Numbered from the stretch's first letter, positions 24,286-35,185 are shown. The stretch: 64,000 nucleotides of DNA from Madurella fahalii (GCA_029876055.1 CM056875.1:6597001-6661000), one strand, 5' to 3'. Translations and numbers: made by a program. The notes: generated by a model not told the origin, from the sequence alone.

Positions 24286-25053
24286 TCACCTCGGAAGGAA
24301 ATAAAACTGAGGTTTCACTTGCAATTCTTCATGATCCTCTGACTTGAAGCTCCCCCAGTCCACCGGCTCGCCCTCCAGCCTTTGATCCGCCAGCTCCAGC
24401 AGAGAAGCCGCCCAGCTATCGAAATTTATCACGTACAGAGCCAACGCGATGTCGCGGCTACCCATCCAAGCCCCCACCGTATCATCAAACGACAGCTCAT
24501 CTTCCCCAGACAGTGATGGATTCCAAGCCATGCACCACGATGCGGGGTTGTCGTTGTGACAGGCATACGAATAGACGAGGTCGTAGAGGGCTCCCATGCG
24601 GAGCCCATCAGGGAAGTCAAGGATGTCGGTGAAATACGCCCTGTCGGCAATGATGACCCCTAGCCTGTATAGCGGGGGCTGCTGCACGAGCATGCGCCGC
24701 CAGCTGGCCCCCCGGCGAGTGAGGGCCTCGCGACGGCCTTGACGGACGGGCGGGTTGCTGGCGATGGCTGTTGGCTGGTGGGCAAATCCGGCCCAGACTC
24801 CCGGCCGGTACTTTGGGAGCTGGAACCAAAGCGGGAAGTACTCCTGGAGAAGCGGGTTGAGCTGACGATCCGCCTCGCCGCTGGAGCCGGTGATGATGGG
24901 ATCAAAGAAGAGGCGCTGTTGGAGCGGGGTCGATTGACAAACGACAGAACGCCATTGTCGACAGACGCGAATCACGCTTGTCAACAGAGTCCGGTGGTCG
25001 AGGAGCAGAAAAATTAACTCCAGAGTTGCGTCAGACTGGAGTACTCTGTCCAT
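24286..25053 (-). CDS. F-box protein
   Basis: Single exon, 255 aa from ATG 25053. Residues about 10-45 are an F-box (LELIFLLLDHRTLLTSVIRV, CRQWRSVV, then LQQRLFF). The following NPLLQEYFPLWF and the later SW-rich part match a common fungal F-box family in which the C-terminal region has no named domain. By family it would link an unknown substrate to an SCF ubiquitin ligase. No truncation seen. Confidence 0.8.
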   Translation of the reverse strand: MDRVLQSDATLELIFLLLDHRTLLTSVIRVCRQWRSVVCQSTPLQQRLFFDPIITGSSGEADRQLNPLLQEYFPLWFQLPKYRPGVWAGFAHQPTAIASNPPVRQGRREALTRRGASWRRMLVQQPPLYRLGVIIADRAYFTDILDFPDGLRMGALYDLVYSYACHNDNPASWCMAWNPSLSGEDELSFDDTVGAWMGSRDIALALYVINFDSWAASLLELADQRLEGEPVDWGSFKSEDHEELQVKPQFYFLPR

Positions 25054-25902
25054 TGGTGACTGCAACAGGGGAATATTCGGTCAGGCAAGCTTTGGCGGGT
25101 GTGGAAGTGGTAATGCACCTACGTGATCACGAGACCGTTCGACATCCCCAGGAGACGGTGCCAAGGCGCCACCCCCGAAAACGGCCTTGACCTTGCAAGT
25201 GGCTTAACACTGTGGCCATCTTTCCACCCTCAACTGGCGACCACACCATCTCTAGCCCAATTACTATGCCGGGGATTGATACAAAAGCATTTAAAGTAGG
25301 TCAACAACGAACAGGGTAGAGACATGAAATTTTCATTATGGTCACTCAGATAACAATACGTTAAACTCCGGGCACGATGTTCGAGAATGAAATTGGCCGG
25401 ACTCGGCGTTTGTAGTCCGATTAAAACCACGATGCGCCTAGACAGCGCAAAAGATATCGACACCTTCCAAGTCGCAACGGGATAGGGATATCTGGAAAGA
25501 TCGCGCTTTCTCTGGAATAAAAGGTAGATAGAGTAGTTGTGAGCCTCTATAGCGTCGAAGAAGAGCGGAAATACGCCGCGGCGAAGGTGTCGTACGAAGA
25601 GCATGGCATTGGTGTTAGTACTATGCGGTGCGTGGCATGGCGGCTGGGAGCGATCAGTGCAGTCCGTGTGGGAGGATGCGGTAACTACGCACCACAGAGG
25701 TGCTGGCTGTTGGATGCGAGAGTGTGCAACAGCCCCTACTACGTAAGGTAAACATAGTTATAGTAACTGTGTAAAACTCGATGGGAAAAGGTCTTTTGCC
25801 TCGGATCCTTCTTACTGAAAGAATTTGAATTGCCGCTGAAAGCAGATTGAAAATGATAGTCGTGGTCCCAAGCGTAGTAAAATCTAAGTCTAGGCCGCAG
25901 CG
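25054..25902. other. Intergenic, no gene seen
   Basis: Open frames at 25230-25604 (-) and 25539-25751 (+) show no recognisable content. Confidence 0.4.
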
Positions 25903-26039
25903 AAATCCAAGCCGCAGCGAAACCCAAGACCCAGCGAATCTCAAGCTCCAGCGAAAGCCAAGCCTCAGCAGAATTCAAATCCCAGCGAAATTCAAGTTCC
26001 AGTGAATAATCCAAACCCCAGCAAACCCCAGGCCCTAGC
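25903..26039. repeat. 17-bp minisatellite, about eight units
   Basis: Units of 17 bp (one of 18) with a consensus close to AAATCCAAGCCCCAGCG start at 25903, 25920, 25937, 25954, 25971, 25988, 26005 and 26023. Weaker decayed copies flank both sides. The length is not a multiple of three, so it is not a coding repeat in one frame. Confidence 0.85.
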
Positions 26040-26127
26040 AGAGTCCAAACATAAGCAGCTACAAAAAGCCAGACTTCCACAAACACCCACGACAATACCG
26101 CCGCCACCGAACCACGTGCTCGGGATC

Positions 26128-26770
26128 TCAATGCTCTCTAAGCCATCCATCGTCCTTTCGCCACGCGATATTCCAGATATTGTGCATGTTTGCTGAACGA
26201 TTCGATCTGATCGCCCGTTCAGCTTCCTCGGCGAGACGCGTACAGAAGCGGACGAACCGGGTAGGGTGCCCCTGGAGAATCTTGGTCGCCACTAGCTGCC
26301 AAAGTTCGGTTATCTGTCCTTCTGTCGTTTCTGCCACGGCATGATTAGCATCGAAAGAGGGAGAAACAGCGACGTATGGGGAGACGCATACATAATCGGC
26401 TCGGCTTCCTCTAAGTCGACAAGGAGGAAGAGGGGTGATGAGCCTACAAGCGTCCTCACACGCTTGCCGGTGCGCCTATATTCCGCTAGCGCATCCCTCG
26501 ACGCTTATATATTTAAGCATCTCCGCTGGGCGTTCTCGTATATATCCATGATGGCACTGATATCGCGATCGCCGCGCTCTCTATAAGATTCTCTATTCTC
26601 TCTCTCCGACTTGACCACAGGCTTAAGGTGATCGAATAGAGCCATTAGGCGTATATAAGCAAGCTATCGTAACACACATGTACTTTACTTTTCTAAGATC
26701 ATATCGTCTATAGCTCTAAATACGGCGACGACCCGGGTATCCGAACTTACAACATTAGGAAGCAATGTCG
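26128..26770 (-). pseudogene. Decayed copy of the unknown fungal gene at 28550-29110
   Basis: Reading the minus strand from about 26770, the segments VVSSDTRVVAVFRAIDDMI, AYIRLMALFDHLKPVVKSER, RDISAIMDIYENAQRR, EYRRTGKRVRTLVGSSPLFL and LEEAEPIM follow the same order as the gene at 28550-29110. They are interrupted by stops and frame changes. The last part, 26128-26337, is open (ELWQLVATKILQGHPTRFVR) and gives the C-terminal region missing from the other copy. Function unknown. Confidence 0.6.
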
Positions 26771-27104
26771 TCTTCTAGAGCAATAATATCCAATCTCCCT
26801 AGATCTTCTCGCAGTTGCTAGCAAAGCGCTTGATTACATCGCGTCTAACGAGCCTACTAAGGAGGGATTCTGATAGTATTGTTGCCCTCATATACTTCCT
26901 GCCAAGGCCTTACACTAAAATATTGGTTAATTGGCCCGGTGAACGATGGATTTGAGTCTGTCGCTTAGAACCCGAAAGTACAGTTCCAGCGGAGCTAGAA
27001 GGTCTTAGGCCTTTCTAATTGTTAACAGTGTTCCGCCCCATCTGAGGAAGCCGAGGCCTCATATAGCCCGCAGGCCACATATACAACCGATGGGGCTCGC
27101 AATT

Positions 27105-27358
27105 CTACTTAGTGGGTAGACACAATTCAGCGTCTTGGCAGTTGATGGACAAAAGGCCACGACCGAACGAGCTGTTTTCAGAAACGATCTTGCCGTATAT
27201 ATCCACTTCCGTTGATTCAGCATCGACAACAAAGTTGAAAGCGATTGTAGCAGCTTCAGTGGGTTCACCACTATCTATGGGGTCGAAATTGACAGTACTT
27301 GATTTAGTTGACTCATCTACGTCCATATAGTCGGCAACTTCGTCAAATATCGAAATCT
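27105..27358 (-). CDS. Small acidic hypothetical protein or exon
   Basis: An open minus-strand frame with an acidic, protein-like composition (FDEVADYMDVDESTKS, then STEVDIYGKIVSENSSFGRG). No start context or recognisable domain. It lies between the two copies of the unknown family and may be a fragment of the same locus. Confidence 0.25.
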
Positions 27359-28549
27359 CGAATTAGTTGTTTAGACTAGGCAGTACAACGGTTGGCAGTA
27401 TCGACTTGGTATATCGGCTGGTACAGAACTAATAAGAAGTAGCTCTATTATAGGGTCGGTAATTATTACGCGTCTAGTAATCTGAACTCGGGGATTCCTA
27501 GTCTCGATGTCTCTACTATATGCCTTGCCCTCCAGGGCCTATAGAAAAGAGGTACGTCAACAAATACAGCAACGGGAAAGTAACTAGAACATATTTATAT
27601 CCCATAAACCTGTTCCGGGGCCTCGCTCTCGACTTCTCATTCTCATACTAGGTAGCTTTAGTAAAGCGAAACAATTTTTACAATATCTCCGTAGAGACTG
27701 AGGCTTTACCCCGTGATTCTTATTGTTATTGTAATCCGTATAAGGCACATTACGGACTTGTGTTCGCCCTTCTTGCAGAGGGACGGAGATTAACTAGTTA
27801 CATAAAGAACTACGAGACTTGGCCATTTGCCAGCTACTCTACACTTCTCACTGCCTACATCGCAACGCGACGAAGATGAGCTGGATCTTCTTACGCCGGA
27901 GTTGGCGAAACTCAGCTTCCATGACCCGTATACCGGGCCGAGCCGGCACCGATACAGCCATTATAGGCAGAAACTGTAACATAGGAGGGACGGGCTCTAA
28001 CGCGTTTAGGGGTAGGGACGGGCTTAAACCCGTTTAGGGGGAGGGGCAGAGGGCGGGGCCAACGGGAACGAACATAACTTTAGAACGTCACCTAGTTAGC
28101 GATAACACCGGTGCAGGCACCTTAAGCAATTCGAGTTTCCAATGCATCGACTTTGTCCACAGCTTCCTAGCTCAGCTACCCTACTACCGTAAGCTACCCC
28201 TAAGCTACTCTACCGCTACTGGACTACCACAGCGAGATCCAAGCCTAACTCCCTCAATATACCAAAACTTAACTCCAAGATACCTCGGAAACCCGTGCTT
28301 ATAATCTCCTCCGCTTAGAAAACTCAACTCAGGAAGACAAAGATTGTCTAAGTTTCTCGGCCGCAACTTGATGGGTATCAATCGAATAGCCTAATCGGAC
28401 TACCGATTCCGCTTGGTCCGCCAAACTAACACAGATGCTAACGAGCTAGCCAGGGCACTCCTCGAGAGTTCCCGTCGCTAGCAGCTGTAGCGTTGCAGTG
28501 TCCATTTTTTGATAGTCGTTTCTTAGAGATAGTTAAGCATTCAGAATAC
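27359..28549. other. Decayed sequence with one coding-like patch
   Basis: At about 27860-27960 (+) the frame DEDELDLLTPELAKLSFHDP is clearly protein-like but is closed on both sides. The rest is AT-rich or closed in all frames, probably mutated repeat DNA. Confidence 0.35.
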
Positions 28550-29110
28550 CTATCCGGAAAAGAATGGAAAGACGTACATCATCGGCTCAGTTTCTCCTGA
28601 ATATATAAGAACGATAGGTAAAGAAGGTCTCGCGAGCTCACTCCAGATTCTATCACGCCGCTTACGCTCTTTCAGCTTACGTCTCAAGTCGCTGGTATCT
28701 GCATGCCCTGGTTGGGTGGCTATGCAGATGTCGATGGCAACCGTCGCATCACGGCAGCACGGCTTTCGGGGGAGGCGCCAGTTTGCTCTGTCGGACTTCA
28801 TGATGGCTTTGAGAGAAACAAAGAGCCGACTGAGCTGGATGTAAGCTAGCCGCCGTAGCAGGTCTGACCCTTGACCACAGATGACAGCGTCCACGGCTTG
28901 GAATGCGGCAATGATATAGGGATCCGAACTCGTGATATCACTCGGCAGTGTAGTCTCGGCGAGTAGGGGCATCCACTGCTTTAAGGTCTTGTCGCAGTTT
29001 TCGGTGAAGGTGTTAACCGCGTTCTCCCCAAGTAGCCTGCGGGCAAGGTTCGTCAGTTGTTTCTCCCTAAGGTCGTTTTCGCGAGGGATCGTTGGTCCGC
29101 TTATTGTAGG
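28550..29110 (-). pseudogene. Unknown fungal family, partial gene
   Basis: The frame is open from about 29107 to 28550. It reads NDLREKQLTNLARRLLGENA, then MPLLAETTLPSDITSSDPYI, AAFQAVDAVICGQGSD, YIQLSRLFVSLKAIMKSDR, LRRKLKERKRRDRIWSEL, and ends shortly after SGETEPMMYVFPFFSG. I have met this helical family in other fungal genomes but know no function. Upstream of 29110 the frame is closed and no 5' exon was found. The C-terminal ELW..V.A.IL segment seen at 26128 is missing here, or lies past an intron starting at the GTATTC just after the stop. It is less mutated than the copy at 26128-26770. Confidence 0.5.
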
Positions 29111-29538
29111 ATAGGATTAGTCCTGGCAGGCCTTTCGTTTCTCACTACAGGGTCCAGGCGGAAATGCGAATGCGGGCGGAGGCGGGAAGGGAAACTTGGA
29201 ATGCGTCCGAGACTGGAGCAGCGCTGCCGACACAGGACGTACATTCGAACGCGCTAGACTCTGATCCTACTGATATTTCCAAACATGAGTACTATCTCCG
29301 TATGTTAAACCGCGAAATGTTTCGTCCAGTGAATTGAGTGTGTGCCGTAGGCGTTGCGTGTATCTACGAGTGCACTAGGCAGGCGAACGATACTACATTA
29401 TGTGGGCAGATAACCTTCTATTGCCCAGACACCTAGAAATAAGCACCTGTAGCTATATAGTTACAAGGTTGTCATCGCCCAAAGCATTACCAGCCGCATT
29501 TGCGTATATCAAGCACGTGAATTGCAAAGGCCCTATAG

Positions 29539-29826
29539 GCGACTTGTATTTGGGTATAGCTCCGCTGTAGCGTGACTAGTCGCACTCGTGTGTATTACGC
29601 GGGCGACTTATGGGGATCTGCTGTGAGTGTTACCAGTCGCATAGGAAGGCCACCTGCGACTGGTATTGCAGCGAGCCTGAGGCGAACAGTCGCTAGCACC
29701 TAGCTCCTGGACATTGACGCGGTGCGACCAGTACGGTCCAGCACAAGCCAGCCTGCCAGGGGTAGCGCGGTACCTATGGATGCCGGAAGCGCTGCGCCTT
29801 ACGAGAACGATAGCGTGCGACTAGTA
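29539..29826. repeat. Cluster of eight GCGAC(T/C)NGTA-type motifs
   Basis: Variants of GCGACTNGTA occur at 29539 (+), 29574 (-), 29603 (+, partial), 29631 (-), 29656 (+), 29686 (-, partial), 29724 (+) and 29817 (+). The copies at 29631-29641 and 29655-29665 form a perfect 11-bp inverted repeat with a 13-nt spacer. Such density fits a binding-site array, for example subterminal transposase sites or an operator. Confidence 0.65.
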
Positions 29827-29930
29827 CGCGTTCTCGGTGAGATGCATGTTCAAGAACCTGTTCCTGCGTCGAGACTGAAGAAGCACCTATCCTCTAAGTT
29901 GTTTTTTCTCCTTTTTGGCCTAGAGATATT

Positions 29931-30300
29931 ATGTCTAGTCCACCCTATATTACCTGCGTGATGGGCCACCATGCCTCCGTCGCTGTTCGCCCTAAACCCA
30001 ACCTCGCCTCTTTCACTATGCCTTATCTGGTTATCATTGTCGCTAGCTTCTTGACCACCATTAAGTTGGCCTGGGAACTCTCGCGTATGGTCCGTGAGAA
30101 ACGGGTGCTAAGAGTCTAAAGACCGATACCGAGAGCACCCTCGTTCTTCTGAAGCTAGCCTACCGCAAAGGACTGCTCCTGGAGAGAGAGTTCGACTGCC
30201 TCTACGAACGCTTGATGCGGGCAGAGGCCTACAACGACGGTAGGTATATCCGCCGTGTCCTTGCAGTAACGTCACTCATGCCCCTTAGTTGCTGCACTAG
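29931..30300 (+). pseudogene. Unknown fungal protein with a membrane helix, frameshifted
   Basis: From ATG 29931 the frame reads MSSPPYITCVMGHHASVAV, then a hydrophobic helix (MPYLVIIVASFLTTIKLAWE), then LSRMVREKRVLRV and a stop at 30117. The continuation is in another frame from about 30120: KTDTESTLVLLKLAYRKGLL, then REFDCLYERLMRAEAYND, then YIRRVLAVTSLMP. Both parts are protein-like and I recall them as one protein in related fungi, so a small indel near 30115 breaks the gene. It lies directly downstream of the motif cluster. Confidence 0.5.
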
Positions 30301-30503
30301 AGCGGATTTGTGCCGACTTCCTGGCCATCCTGGCAAGGGAATTGGGACAGCCGGCCCGGCGACGGGTGTAACGACAGAGGGATATGGCGTACTGAACTGG
30401 CTCACTAAATACTAGGCCTAGATCGAGATATACAATGCTAAGTAAGGTACTAACTACCCTTAAGCATATTGTGCAGTCATTGCAGCCTTCTCAGCGGGCA
30501 ACT

Positions 30504-31403
30504 ATGGGGGTGTCGTCCTGGTTCGGATCTCCGCTTGATAACCGTCGTAGCGAGGACTCCAGCGACGATGCTCCTCTGCCTCCCCCGGCCTCCGTCGCAA
30601 ACGTGATTCCCCGATTTCGTTTACACGACAAAAAGAACTGCGGGCGCCATCGTCACTGCATGGACCGCCAATACGCGAGGAGGCGAGTGGAAGAACGATA
30701 TTGCAGACATAGCGCCCGAGAGGGACAGGAGTGCGACGAGCGGAGTTGGGTCTGCTTTTACTGCCGGGAACGGACAGCTCCCGACCGACTGCACTGCCTC
30801 CCTTGCGGAGACATGGTCTGCCGACCCTGTCTTGAGGAGCTGGCACTTGAAGTAATACAACGAATTGAGACAAACCCTACCGAGATTCGAGCCTCCTGCG
30901 CTGAGCTGATGGAGATCAACCTTATTCTATCCGAGAGCCTATGGCGGCTGGAGAGGGAGGCGCTCGTTCGGCACAAGACGCGGCTCAACAACGCCATCAG
31001 GTTTCATGCCGGTCTCCAGTGTTGTGGTCAAGACATGCAGCTGCTCCGTTTTGCGGCGTGTATGAGCCCGGAGATATCGCGTGATCTGTGGTTGGCTTCA
31101 CAATGGCTTCGCGATCCGCCCACGAAGCAGCGGGCTTGGTTGGCCCGACTGCAACGCATACCTGCCTGTGTGCTGCCGATACCTGGACCGTTCGTTAGCC
31201 TGGTACCGGTACTACTGCGTCACCTGTCAGGGCAATTCAATGGATTGCGAGGGGACGCTGTTGGAGCCTCAAACGAAATTTCCGTGCTTGCCGGCAGGGC
31301 AGCCTGCCCTGGTTCCAGCAAGGTAAGCCCGCCCTGGAGGTCGGACAAAGTAGAGGTACCCTCACGATTTACTAGTAGACTGTGGAAGATGTTACGCGGA
31401 TGA
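30504..31403 (+). CDS. RING-type zinc-finger protein, possibly frameshifted near its end
   Basis: ATG 30504 (MGVSSWFGSPL) has good context; ATG 30435 in the same frame is an alternative. The frame gives about 300 aa. Cys pairs CFYC, then CLPCGDMVCRPC, then CCG about 75 residues on, resemble the first RING of fungal RBR/IBR-type E3 ligases. A long helical linker separates the last pair, as in that family. Past about 31130 the Cys-rich reading switches to another frame (CNAYLPVCC, YYCVTCQGNSMDC, ending at 31326), which could be the IBR part. A frameshift there is therefore likely. Role in ubiquitin transfer is inferred from family only. Confidence 0.5.
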   Translation: MGVSSWFGSPLDNRRSEDSSDDAPLPPPASVANVIPRFRLHDKKNCGRHRHCMDRQYARRRVEERYCRHSAREGQECDERSWVCFYCRERTAPDRLHCLPCGDMVCRPCLEELALEVIQRIETNPTEIRASCAELMEINLILSESLWRLEREALVRHKTRLNNAIRFHAGLQCCGQDMQLLRFAACMSPEISRDLWLASQWLRDPPTKQRAWLARLQRIPACVLPIPGPFVSLVPVLLRHLSGQFNGLRGDAVGASNEISVLAGRAACPGSSKVSPPWRSDKVEVPSRFTSRLWKMLRG

Positions 31404-31870
31404 ACAGAAACGGTGGTGATGCCTGCAACCTGGCGCTGGGCTGGAAGCTGTTTCCTAATAAGGTAGCGAGCTAAGATCATGGCTGTTCCTCGCGCCAGCT
31501 TGCTCGCCGGATGGCAAGCAGGTGGCAAACCCACTTGCGCATCTCACAACAAAGCCAGGTTCACATTGGCTTCCATTTCCGTAGGCACTGACGTATTGCA
31601 AATGCTAGCCAAGGCATCTCTCAGTAGTGCCAAGGTATCGCCCCTCCGTCAGTCATCCATTGGCCTGCGTCTACGTCATCGACATAGGCTAGAGTCGCGT
31701 AGCCTCTACCTAACACAGGTGAAACACCAAATACCTCTCCTATGCAACTCTTCTACCCCTTCTATATGAGCATCTTCACCTCCTGTTGCATCTCGGCCTG
31801 TCATTTAGGGGTGAACTCAGCTTGAACCGACAACTTCATTTCCACCACGCAAGCACATTAGCATACCATC
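31404..31870. other. Intergenic and 5' region of the next gene
   Basis: No further domain seen. The last 60 bases before 31871 are AC-rich, as in fungal leaders. Confidence 0.4.
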
Positions 31871-32364
31871 ATGGACTTCATCAACAAGCTCTCTGGCAAC
31901 GACAGCAAGCCTGCGGGCGAGCCAAATCAGCAGAACAAGCAGGCTGGCTCCGCCGGCTTCATGGACAAGCTGCACGGCATGGTAGGCGGCGGCCCGGAAA
32001 GCGAGAAGAAGGAGGGCACTCTCGATAAGGGTAGGTACCTTACTTATGGTTTACCATCCACCTCTGCGCCTCTCCCTTCTCGCCACTCTTCCTAATTATG
32101 TCATTGGAGGCACTATGGTGACTGCCCAGGTTTATGACTAACAGCCCCTGAATAGGCGTCGACTGGGTACAGGAGAATGTCCTCAAGCAGGGGCCCCAGA
32201 ACAACGAGAGCGCGGCCGAGCAGGCCAAGGACCGCTTCATTGCCGAGCAGATCCGCCAGCAGTACAAGAACGCCACCGGCAAAGAGATGCCCTTTGGAGA
32301 GGCTGAGAAAAAGGCCCAAGACGAGAAGGCTGACAACTTCGGCGAGCTTCTTGGGAGTAAATGA
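31871..32364 (+). CDS. Small hydrophilic protein, DDR48-annotated family
   Basis: Exons 31871-32030 and 32156-32364 flank a 125-nt intron (GTAGGT..ATAG with TGACTAAC branch) and encode 122 aa. The N-terminus (MDFINKLSGNDS, Gln/Asn/Gly-rich, GFMDKLHGMVGGG) and the part after the intron (GVDWVQENVLKQGPQNNESA, then IRQQYKNATGKEMPF) match a conserved small fungal protein often labelled DNA-damage-responsive protein 48. It is hydrophilic, with no membrane segment, and probably stress-related by family. It appears intact. Confidence 0.8.
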
Positions 32365-33523
32365 GTGATCACAGTGATAGATAGTGAGGCTCGAGAGATG
32401 GGGGTTGAACTTATTAGGTTAAAACTCCCATTGAATATCGATACAGATACATAGAACCAACAAGACGGTAACCTCGGTTCCTATGCAAGGAATTTGTGAG
32501 ATTGACGCTACGACTGCCTGTTTAGATCCTATCCACTGTGCCGATTCTGAAATTCGGCTCATTGGTGCCACCTCCGGTGAGACGCCGAGAATAGGGACAC
32601 ACGGCATGTTGGACAAGAGGCAGCAGGATAAGGTACCAAATTAGCTCGGCGGCAGCGGGCGCAGTGGCTGGAAGGCACAAACAATCTAAGGCAATACAGT
32701 TGCATCGTAGTCTGCAGGCACGTCACCAGCAGGGTCCGACAGGCGCCGTGACCCCTCAGCCTACGAGTACTTACTGTAGCACAGTCTATTTTTCACTGTT
32801 TCCTCGGTGTTGGTGCACAATACGCGGGACCAACCAACAACACGTAACTCGCGGGAGTCAGCCAACAACACCTAACTGGCGGGAGCCAGCCAACACATGT
32901 AACTCGCGGAAGCCAGGCTCCAGGCAACAACATGACTGTTCTGAATGTTGCTACGGGATGTCAGTATGTCACCCGCAGGGCCGGCGGCCGCCAAGGCCCT
33001 GATAACCGTGCCGTAGAGCTACACTCAAGCCCACCAACGCACCTTCCGGCCGGAAAAGCAATACACCAAAGCAGCCCATCAATGTCGTCTTGACGGCACT
33101 TCGCCTCTCGCTTGTCTGCTTCGGCAGAACGAATTCCATGGCGCCGTCCTGATAAGGAAGGTCATTTTTGACAGACGCAGCTCTGTTAGTTGAGCGGTTT
33201 CAGTCCGGGGGTTCTCCAACCTTAGAGTTACAGCTCGTAGCGTAAGCGGCCCGACGTTCCATGATGCACCGAATGTTCCAACCAGAGACGGTACAGTGCG
33301 GAATCATGCTATCAAACGATAATTTGCCTGTTGGCCAGTGTAAGTGGGACTTCTGATCAATTTGCAATTTTGCATTGCAGCATGTACGGCCTGACTCAAT
33401 GCTACCCTAGGGACATCGCGAAATGTTTCGTGGTGGTCCAACAACGAGAGAATCTAGCAAGACAACGAGACGGGAAACCGCTTCGAATACGAAGGAACGA
33501 GAGAAGGAGTGCGTCCCCATTGG
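32365..33523. other. Intergenic with a minisatellite
   Basis: No gene seen. Holds the repeat at 32824-32935. Confidence 0.45.
32824..32935. repeat. About 27-bp minisatellite, three and a half units
   Basis: Units start with GCGGGA at 32824, 32851 and 32879 and GCGGAA at 32906. They share the core CCAACA..TAACTC. The last unit is altered and partial. Confidence 0.8.
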
Positions 33524-34050
33524 TTACACCGTCTGGACCAGCCTGCCAACCATGAATTCGTCCAGATACTCCAGACTCTGCTCCATATCCTCCTTAAGCA
33601 GAGATTTGCCCGCCGTCATGGGCAGTCTCTCAGGTGCCGGCTGTGACAAGTAGACCTTGGCTCGCGTCCTGTGCGCGGTTCGGAACAGCTACATCAGTGT
33701 TAGCGTCTTCTGTAAAACGAAAGCAATAGAGAAAAAGAATCAGAATGAACTCACCCTCAACCGCTTGGCAATCTCCCTCATCTCACACGCAATCCTTTCC
33801 TCCACCTCCTTTCCCAGCCTCCCCCTAAAAGAATACCGCAATACCGCCGTGACAAACATCCTCTGCCGCTCCGGCACATTCCTCCTCCGATTCTCCTCAT
33901 CCAGGTAGGCCGGCAACCCCAGAAATGCATCTAAAACCTGAAACAACAACACCTGGTTCCCACTCAGCCCATTGAACTTAACCCACTCCTCTTTCCCTTC
34001 ACTGTTTCCACTCTCACCTTCACTCCCCTCCTTCCGAAAATACCCCGCGT
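33524..34050 (-). pseudogene. 3' part of an unknown host gene, truncated by a LINE junction
   Basis: Exon 33755 to about 34050 and exon 33524-33688 flank a 66-nt intron (33689-33754, GTGAGT..GTAG). The protein part reads EEWVKFNGLSGNQVLLFQVL, DAFLGLPAYLDEENRRR, VTAVLRYSFRGRLGKEVEER, MREIAKRLR, then LFRTAHRTRAKVYLSQPAPE and KSLLKEDMEQSLEYLDEF to a stop at 33524. The splice sites and C-terminal exon are intact. Upstream the frame runs straight into LINE RNase H-like sequence, so the 5' part of the gene is missing. Function not recognised. Confidence 0.6.
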
Positions 34051-34059
34051 TCTGTTGGG

Positions 34060-35185
34060 TTGTCTCCCTCGCTTTATTCTTGGCAATCTTCGGGAGCACA
34101 TTTTCGGCGGTCGTTGGGATCCACACGACTGAGATCACATTCCCAGCGTCCCGTGCTGTTTGTATTGCTTCATACGCCTCGGAGACGTATTATTGGCCTG
34201 ACTGCTGACGTGGATTCTTCAGCGTCAACACGGCTGCTTTGTTGCTCGTAGCGAGTATGATCCAGCGGTCCCTGACTTTCCGCAACAACCTCAACGCATG
34301 CCGGACAGCTGCAAGTTCTGCTGAGAATGGGTTCTGTTCCGTCCTTACGCCTAGCGTCATATTGAATGTCTCGTCTTGCGGTCCACCACGCATGGATAGC
34401 GGGATACGGACGACCCCTCCCATTCCTACCATGCCTTCTCGTGCGGAGCTGCTCACGGCAATCCGCACTGCTTCCGCTACGCTGGTTGCCACTGTGCTGA
34501 ACGTTCCCACAATCGCCTGTGCCCCGATTATCTGCACCCTGTTGATGGCTGGTGCGGCTTTCCAATTGCATTCGTGCATCCAGACATTGGAGGCGCAGTC
34601 CATCACTGGGGCAACCATAGTCGTGAACAGCTGCCGGGTCGCAAGCGGAGACAGGCCTCTGAGGCGCTTCAACTCCATCGCTGCGTCGAGCCCTTTGGAG
34701 ACTGCTCTTGCAATGTGTTCCCTGTATCTGAGCTTGGTGTCCATGACCACCCCAAGGACCTTGACATAAGTCTTGGGCTCAACAGCTTGGCCCTTGATAA
34801 TGAAGGGCTCCGAGTCAGCCTTGTACGCCTTGCGGGTAAAGTGGATGACGGCTGTCTTTTCTGTTTCAAATGTCGCTCCGCTTCTCCTCTCCCAGTCCAG
34901 TGCATCGCTGATGATGGCTACGATGCCCTTGCGAGTCCTCCTCGCTGTTGGACCCGCGACCCAGGCCGTGAAATAGTCAACAAAGGCGATCGCCCCACCC
35001 TTGCTATCGGTCTTTCGTTGTACGAGATCTGCGTTGAAGAATAGGAACAGGATGGGAGAGAGGGGAGAGCCTTGCGGTAGGCCTGCCTGTGGTAGGTTTC
35101 GCACTTCCGCGGCATGTCCGTTGCTCTGGATCGAAACTGTGCGTTGGGAGCAGAAGGCTACGCCTGTGCCCTGCTGGCCTACGTC
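34060..35185 (-). mobile_element. LINE (non-LTR) retrotransposon fragment, RT and RNase H
   Basis: On the minus strand the frame begins about QQGTGVAFCSQRTVSIQ, then AEVRNLPQAGLPQGSPLSPI. That is the fingers/palm part of a fungal LINE reverse transcriptase. The catalytic motif, normally AFVDDFTAW, reads AFVDYFTAW, so one essential Asp is lost. Thumb-like sequence follows (KVLGVVMDTKLRY, RRLRGLSPLATRQLF, NRVQIIGAQAIVGTFSTVAT). After VAEA the sequence jumps to the RNase H region (MGGVVRI, RTEQNPFSAELAAVRHAL, TSNKAAVLTLKNPRQQSGQ), so an internal part seems deleted. A TAA at 34190 interrupts it. The element is 5'-truncated at about 35185. Confidence 0.85.
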
